Assembly: GCA_000469685.2 (NCBI GenBank)
Contig: LS997566.1
Coordinates: 4,378,804-4,442,803 of the forward strand
DNA: 64,000 bases
Direction: 5' to 3'
Source: Haemonchus contortus
Taxonomy: Eukaryota; Nematoda; Chromadorea; Rhabditida; Trichostrongylidae
In this document: in pieces, positions 58,437 through 64,000 of the stretch
How the letters are laid out: every line of letters starts with the position of its first letter
How positions within the stretch are numbered: the first letter of the stretch is position 1
The notes under the pieces: generated by a model
Databases searched by the model: none
Told to the model about the DNA's origin: nothing
Seen by the model: only the letters and a program-made list of their open reading frames with translations
Program-made: the position numbers and the translations under genes

Positions 58437-58948
58437 CCCATTGACGACCATGCAGTCCACATGTGGACTGCAGTTATATATTTTATTTATCGCCACTTTT
58501 TAACGATCTTTCTTATCAAATCATAAGATCAGGTCTAAGTTAGACTATATACTGTGTGGTCCAAAGAAATCTTCTAATTTTGCAATTAACAGATAATAAG
58601 AATAGGCATAGACATCATACATACTTAGATTTTAGCCTTTGGTTTTCAGGGTATATCTACCTTCTGCACTAATTTAGACAGTTTTACACCACACCGGTGT
58701 TTTTTCGAAGAAACATGTGGCCCTTCTATGATTTCTTTTTATGAAAAGAATTAGTGATTGAGGAACTTTTCCTCATCACTATTTATCACTAGCTGACTAA
58801 AATTGAAGTGCCACCTACCATCATCAATAGTCATATCCTAAATTTACGAACTCAAAAAAATTAAACAACTCCCAGCTCAAAATTAAAGAAATTGGCCGTC
58901 CGGGACCATGCAGTCCACATGTGGACTGCAGTGATGGTCGTCAATGGG
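58437..58948. mobile_element. piggyBac-type MITE
   Basis: TTAA (58433-58436 and 58949-58952) flanks ends CCCATTGACGACCAT and ATGGTCGTCAATGGG. Both the TTAA target and the CCC terminus are piggyBac hallmarks. Each end also holds the perfect palindrome GCAGTCCACATGTGGACTGC. The 512-bp AT-rich interior has no transposase. The unit A paralogue near 15945 lacks it. Confidence 0.85.
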
Positions 58949-58952
58949 TTAA

Positions 58953-61900
58953 TCAACTGTCTGGGTTCTACCATTTGACCACTTCGGTTACTTATCCTGT
59001 GTTGTGACTGGTTGGCAAAGATAGGTTGATATGACATAACTTATCGTCAAATGATGTCATATGACTAACGTAAAGAGGACGAAGATTGATGTTCACATGA
59101 GTCATGAGGATCACATGGGACCGTTATGGGTTACTATCAGATCAGATAACGAATTTGCGCCAGATATGCAACCACGACCTCAACGCTACTCCTCCACTCT
59201 CATGAACTGGGAGACGTTCGCCTCGTCTCGTTCCTTTGCTATTTCCATTCATCACGTGCCATGTCTACCTTGTGCCATAGCCTTGGTCTTCCCAGTTCTC
59301 CTCGCGCACATTACCGTAATCCTATAGCCTGTGTGACTGTCGTTGAAACCCGTGACGGCAGCATATTCTCAATCCTACAACGCAACTCACAATTATCAGA
59401 TCCTTCACTCGCCCATAATCGACAAAAGACCTCTGATTTTCGTTTCCTCATTTTGCTCCCAACCAGCTCTACTGGTTCATGAAGTTGTGTTTATTTCTAG
59501 AAAGATATTCCTTTCCAAGCTCATCAGATCACTTTCCTGCGTTGATACTTTGTCATTTCGTAATTCACACTGACATTAATTTGGTCTCAGCTTCTGGCTG
59601 TACAAGCACAAATGTAAACGTTTTTGTGTTGGAAAGGATAAAGAGACAAAGCGTGATGATCAATGACGTCCTCTTTAAAGGTCTTCTCACTCCAAATCCA
59701 CACTTTCACACTTTCTGTAGAATTATTTCTACGAAAAAGAAAATTAACAGAAAGTACGGCTCACATTTATAACAAATCTGCACAAACAGGAACCTCATCG
59801 ATTTACTAAACAAGGGAATCGCGAGAACCCCTTCAGTACTTATGATTTTCGAAAACCCCGATATGATGCTTTTATGTCATGGCTATCCCAATGGTGGGGA
59901 AGCCAAGGAAATACTTGTAAGAGCAGCCAGAGCCAGAGTAGAGTGTTACTGAATTTTCATTTCTGTAACATTCGCTAGACTGTAGCATTCACTAGAGAGC
60001 TGGCGAACTACCGTAACCGTTTTGCAGAAAAGAAATCAAAAAAACGATTGGATAGTTGGAAACCAATGACTTCGTGACGGATCAGATGACGTTTTCCGTG
60101 TTAAACGGAAATGGGTCCTAGCAAGAATGATTGCTGATACTCTTCATAGAAAAACAAGCCTTCTAAATCTAATTTTATATTCTGCTTCGTCATTCATCCA
60201 TATTAGCATAGTATAAGTGAACTTTTGGGCTGGAATTATATTCATGTGATAGGAAAGCAGCTCATTATATTTGATTTCCTATAGGTAAGCCATTAGAACA
60301 AATTGATGCGGAAATTTAATCGTAATGAGTATAGTTCACTATCGCAATTATTAATTATTGTGCCATTTGATTTGTTTTGTTGACTGAGCAGAGTCAGTGA
60401 TCTTCCCAACACGTACATATTTCTATTTATTATCACCACCGATGTTTGGGAGGAGAAACTCAAATAGTTAGTCTTGCCGCAATGTTCCTAACCGGAACAA
60501 TCTTAAGAGGATCATGCTTTCGTCACTAATTGAAAAGTTACATCAGAAATGATATCTAATGGGGCTCCTTTGAATCACACTCCCAGGTTTCTTCTTGGTC
60601 CCACCATAGACACAACCGAATTTGGTTGGTCAAACCTCTCGAAATTCACAGAAGGAAATATTTTTGCTACAATTAAACTCGCTCAATTCACTTTTTATTT
60701 TAATTATTTTATTTATTTAGTTGACATTTGATTTCTCCTCACAAGGATCGAGTCTGATAACCGATGGAATGTCTTATACTTGCGCCTGATTTTCTTCAGG
60801 CTTTCTTCTCTATGGCATTTGAGTAGTTTACTACTTTTTTTCCTGCTGCTACTTCTAGAGTTCCTCTCCTCCCCGAACAAAGTTAAAAATTATGAGATGG
60901 TTTGAATTTCTGAAAAAATCCGTGTATTTCTATCCCAACTTGTACTCCCCAACCATTCCTTTGGTTTTGAAAGAGCAGGAAACGATCAGGGTAACTCAAT
61001 CGAAGGATTGACAACAGCTGATTATTGTGGCTCGCAACCGTTTCATGCAATATGAAAAATATGACGAGTCCGGTCATTATGATTTCTCTTGAGCTCAACC
61101 TCACAGTTGCAAAAGAAAGCAGCTCGGACGCCAACGGCTGGGCCTATCGTGAGTCAATTGTTGATCGGGAAGTAAAGTTTTTTTTTCAATTTTTCCAAAC
61201 AAAAGTTATGCCGAGGTTAAAGCAAGAGAGACGTTGATGGCTTGTCGGGAAGAATTTGTATCTCTCTGGCTGGTTACTGTCTCACCAACTAGCCGAACGG
61301 CAAAGGGGTGGAGCTCGGGTAGTTCAGTTTGTGAATCTTGGTTGACTTCTACTCTCGCCTTCTTGTAATTCGATCTTACTTTCTAAAGTAATAGAATGAG
61401 CCATCAGCCTCTTGTTCTCTGAATCTGGGGGTAGTTCAGCTCCTTTTCCTCCTTTCTGCACAACCACATCTGAAAGGTTGATAGCAGAATTTCAATAGAT
61501 TGCCATCCCCAACATACTGCAGTTCTTACATCTCGGCTTTTTATTCTCAGATCTCCGATGCCAATCCTTTAATTGCCCGACTGAATTGATTGAGAGTATT
61601 GACATACAGTTATCCAATGATGAAAACAGTACATCATGATTCTTAGACCACTTCGCACTAGTTGCTGTAAAAACTTCAAGAGATTTTCTGGAGTTCGACA
61701 ACGAGCCCAATCAAGAGTTATCTACGAATTCAATTCCATTCGGTTTGGTTGGCTCATTCACTCGTTGCTGGTTGAGAGATTACTCTTTAGGAGTATGCCT
61801 CGGATCAGTCGAGCTGCAAATTACTTGAAACATCAATAGATCTTTGGCGACTACGGGAACGCGTTTAATGTGTAGCCTACGATTCGAAAACGTCATTTTT

Positions 61901-63660
61901 CTCTTTCGAAGGTCATAGACACTCTGGCCGTAGATAACTTTTGATATTGATACTTTTCACCGCAACTTTAAGTGAAATTAAATGAATTTGGCAAGATCTA
62001 GAAGCATGTTGTTTTGATCTAGCAACCCCTACGTAAACGAGAAAAAATACGGTCATGTTCTTCTCAGTTTCTTAATTCTCGAGCCCTCAGAGCAGTGACA
62101 AAGAGAAGTGGAAGCAGTATATTATAGAAGAAGTATAGAAGTGGAAGCCCTCGAACGGCAGCGGCTGTTACCCACCATAACAAGTGTAAGGAGGCACCTC
62201 CTTCAGCAGTTTGGTCGCCGGCTAGTTCGTCTACGATAAAGAAGGCCTGCAGCATTCACCGTAATGCTAGAGAAATTCAAGAGATTTGAGGGTTCAGGTC
62301 TGAACAACTCTTTCCTATCTAACCCCGTTGGTGAAGATAATGAATCACTCTTCCAGTTTTGAGCACGTTTCTAGACGTAAAATCTCACACTAATATAAGC
62401 ATACATAATCCCCAAAATCGACACGTGATTTATTGTTTATTGTTTATTGTTTAGTACGTTATTCGACATGCCGTCAAAAACGTAGATATGATGCGTAGAG
62501 AGAAAAACTCAAACTGAAGAACTAATTACCATAACAAGTCAGAGGTGAGGATATCTATAAAGGATACCTAACCACCATCTAGTCATTCTAGTATACCTAG
62601 AACTAAGCATTGCGAACTAGCAACAATTGTTCAGAAAACTTGAGTGTAGCGCAAGACGAGAGCTGGAGAACTGACACAGGGGTAACCAATTTCACAAATT
62701 GTAGAATAATAATCTAGTGGCAATAAGTGTGTAAACCAAGTATAGCAAAGGCACAACCATAAGCAGCTGGCGCAGTAAGCCTTGAAGCAAGAAGCACTTG
62801 CTCGGAGTGGGACCCCACATCAGCCGGCTATGATGCCCTTCGCCACAACCGGATTAGATTTTCGATTTATGATTCATAGTCGGTGACTTTTCCAAAAAGA
62901 GGTACTGAAGATTTACTCAGCGTACAATATAATATAGGCGCTGATGGTATTCATAACTTCAAATAAACATATCACACAGAAATAAGATAAAACAAATTTG
63001 ATACTTCCCAACAATCTGAAGATTAATTTATCAAACTACAGGCGCTACTGCAGGTTCCTAAAATACAGCTACTCGAGCATAATAATTTAAGCAGGTAATC
63101 AGTGCCTATTCCAGCGTTGAATTGGTATCTCCAGTGCTGGTAGAGGAAAGTTTCATCGTTCAACGCTTGTCACGCTCCCCTGCTTTTACCATATTTAATA
63201 GATCCCGTGTTCATTGAAATTTCATTACGAATATGTACGGAAGTGGAATGGGCGGCGCATCCATAGGCCATACTAACGTTACATAGTTGTTGCTGTCATC
63301 ATAGCATAATGTGGATTTGATCGCTCCTCCCCTTGACGATCATTATAAATAAAGCGCTCGGGGTCTTATGTGAAACTATCCTAAAGCCACTTTGCGGTCT
63401 CACGTTAAACGGTGACTTCTCAGAGTTCCATCGTAGTGCGACCGACGGGAGCCTATAATCAAGCTTAGGTCTACAAAATCTCCTTACGTGAGAGGTAAAC
63501 AGGCACTGCCTAGCGATGCGAACTCAAGCCAATTCTCGACTTTATTTGATGTTTCATGGCAGCATTTCGTATGCCGTATGCCAACCTTATAATGTGAACT
63601 CAACCGACTGAACTCATAAAAATCATTGCAGGATTTTTGAGAGTGACAAATTTCCAGACT
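58953..63660. repeat. gamma block, unit D, second part
   Basis: It aligns with 15945-21195 of unit A and lacks the mariner element (empty site about 62225). The 435-bp insert at 62429-62865 is listed separately. No gene is seen before the peptide exon at 63668. Confidence 0.75.
62429..62865 (-). mobile_element. about 435-bp insert with (TTTATTG)n end
   Basis: It is absent from the paralogue at about 20430. Its left end is TATTGTTTATTGTTTATTG, so on the minus strand it ends in a CAATAAA repeat, as non-LTR retroelement tails do. The family is not recognised. Confidence 0.5.
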
Positions 63661-63667
63661 TCAGGTC

Positions 63668-63781
63668 ATGTCCAGCTCTCTTTCATTTGTTATCATTCTA
63701 TGCTGTTTGACAGCCATCGTACTTCCGTCACGACTCTGCGGTGTTGTGCTCGTCCACAAACTTGGAAAAATGTGCAAGTGA
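63668..63781 (+). CDS. secreted insulin-like peptide, B-chain exon (unit D)
   Basis: The signal peptide MSSSLSFVIILCCLTAIVLP is followed by SRLCGVVLVHKLGKMCK, the paralogue of 21205-21318 with an identical B-chain core. CTTCAG precedes the ATG by 3 bases. The frame stops at TGA (63779-63781), but CAA|GTGAGT is a good donor, so the exon probably ends at 63777. The window ends before any A-chain exon could be seen. Confidence 0.5.
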   Translation: MSSSLSFVIILCCLTAIVLPSRLCGVVLVHKLGKMCK

Positions 63782-64000
63782 GTTTAACGTTTGCATTTTC
63801 TCTCGTAAGGAACATGCACTACATCGCCCTCGGTTAGATCGAGAGTTACAAGTTTTATAAGTCCCTCTGAATGTCTCTGAAGTTTGGAGAAGAGGAAACC
63901 ATCAACACGTCAAAAACGCCTGGAATGATTATCGCACTCAGTTGAAAACCTCGTCACAGTCACGCTTTTCGTTGCTCGTTACAGTAAGCTGTGTGACCTG

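Noticed and set aside
1..64000. CRISPR array, rRNA or operon-type organisation
   Set aside because: No regularly spaced repeats or rRNA sequence were seen; the introns and transposons are eukaryotic.

Overview
The window looks like gene-poor, repeat-rich DNA from a parasitic strongylid (hookworm-like) nematode. The reasons are small introns with TTTCAG-type acceptors, RTE-type LINE fragments ending in AAG repeats, tRNA-derived SINEs of a type I associate with strongylids, Tc1/mariner relics and a Ty3/gypsy element. The species assignment is inference; nothing in the sequence names it. Most short open frames are chance or repeat-derived. || Layout: nearly everything outside the transposons belongs to a decayed, reiterated segment whose order can be written delta-alpha-beta-gamma. 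Delta carries a type II phosphatidylinositol 4-kinase (PI4K2) gene, alpha and beta are non-coding, and gamma carries a small secreted peptide with an insulin B-chain signature. Unit A is alpha 1-4143, beta 11170-14980 and gamma 14980-22000. An inverted beta fragment lies at 35430-36630. Unit B is delta 38636-42110, alpha 42113-45950 and beta 45950-47745. Unit C is a broken delta 47760-50546, alpha 50590-53280 and beta 53640-54860. Unit D is partial alpha 55000-55840, beta 55850-57120 and gamma 57130 to the window end. Copies are mostly about 75-85% alike by eye, but 1-3021 and 42113-45120 are about 99.5% identical, which implies recent conversion or duplication (or an assembly duplicate). || Mobile DNA can be placed precisely because the paralogous copies supply empty sites: a 7.0 kb gypsy element (4148-11169, TSD AGGT), a 2.0 kb long-inverted-repeat element (11752-13749), a mariner relic (18999-20263), a Tc1-like relic (48425-49970, inside the broken PI4K2 copy), a piggyBac-type MITE in TTAA (58437-58948), smaller foldback elements, RTE fragments and several SINE copies. 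|| Genes: the best host gene is PI4K2 at about 38.6-41 kb. It has seven exons with matching splice phases and conserved catalytic motifs, but the ATP-binding lysine is replaced by methionine. Its second copy (47.8-50.5 kb) has lost splice sites and exons. The two insulin-like peptide exons (21205 and 63668) differ mostly at synonymous sites, so they have probably been under selection. The region 21.4-37.6 kb has no convincing host gene.
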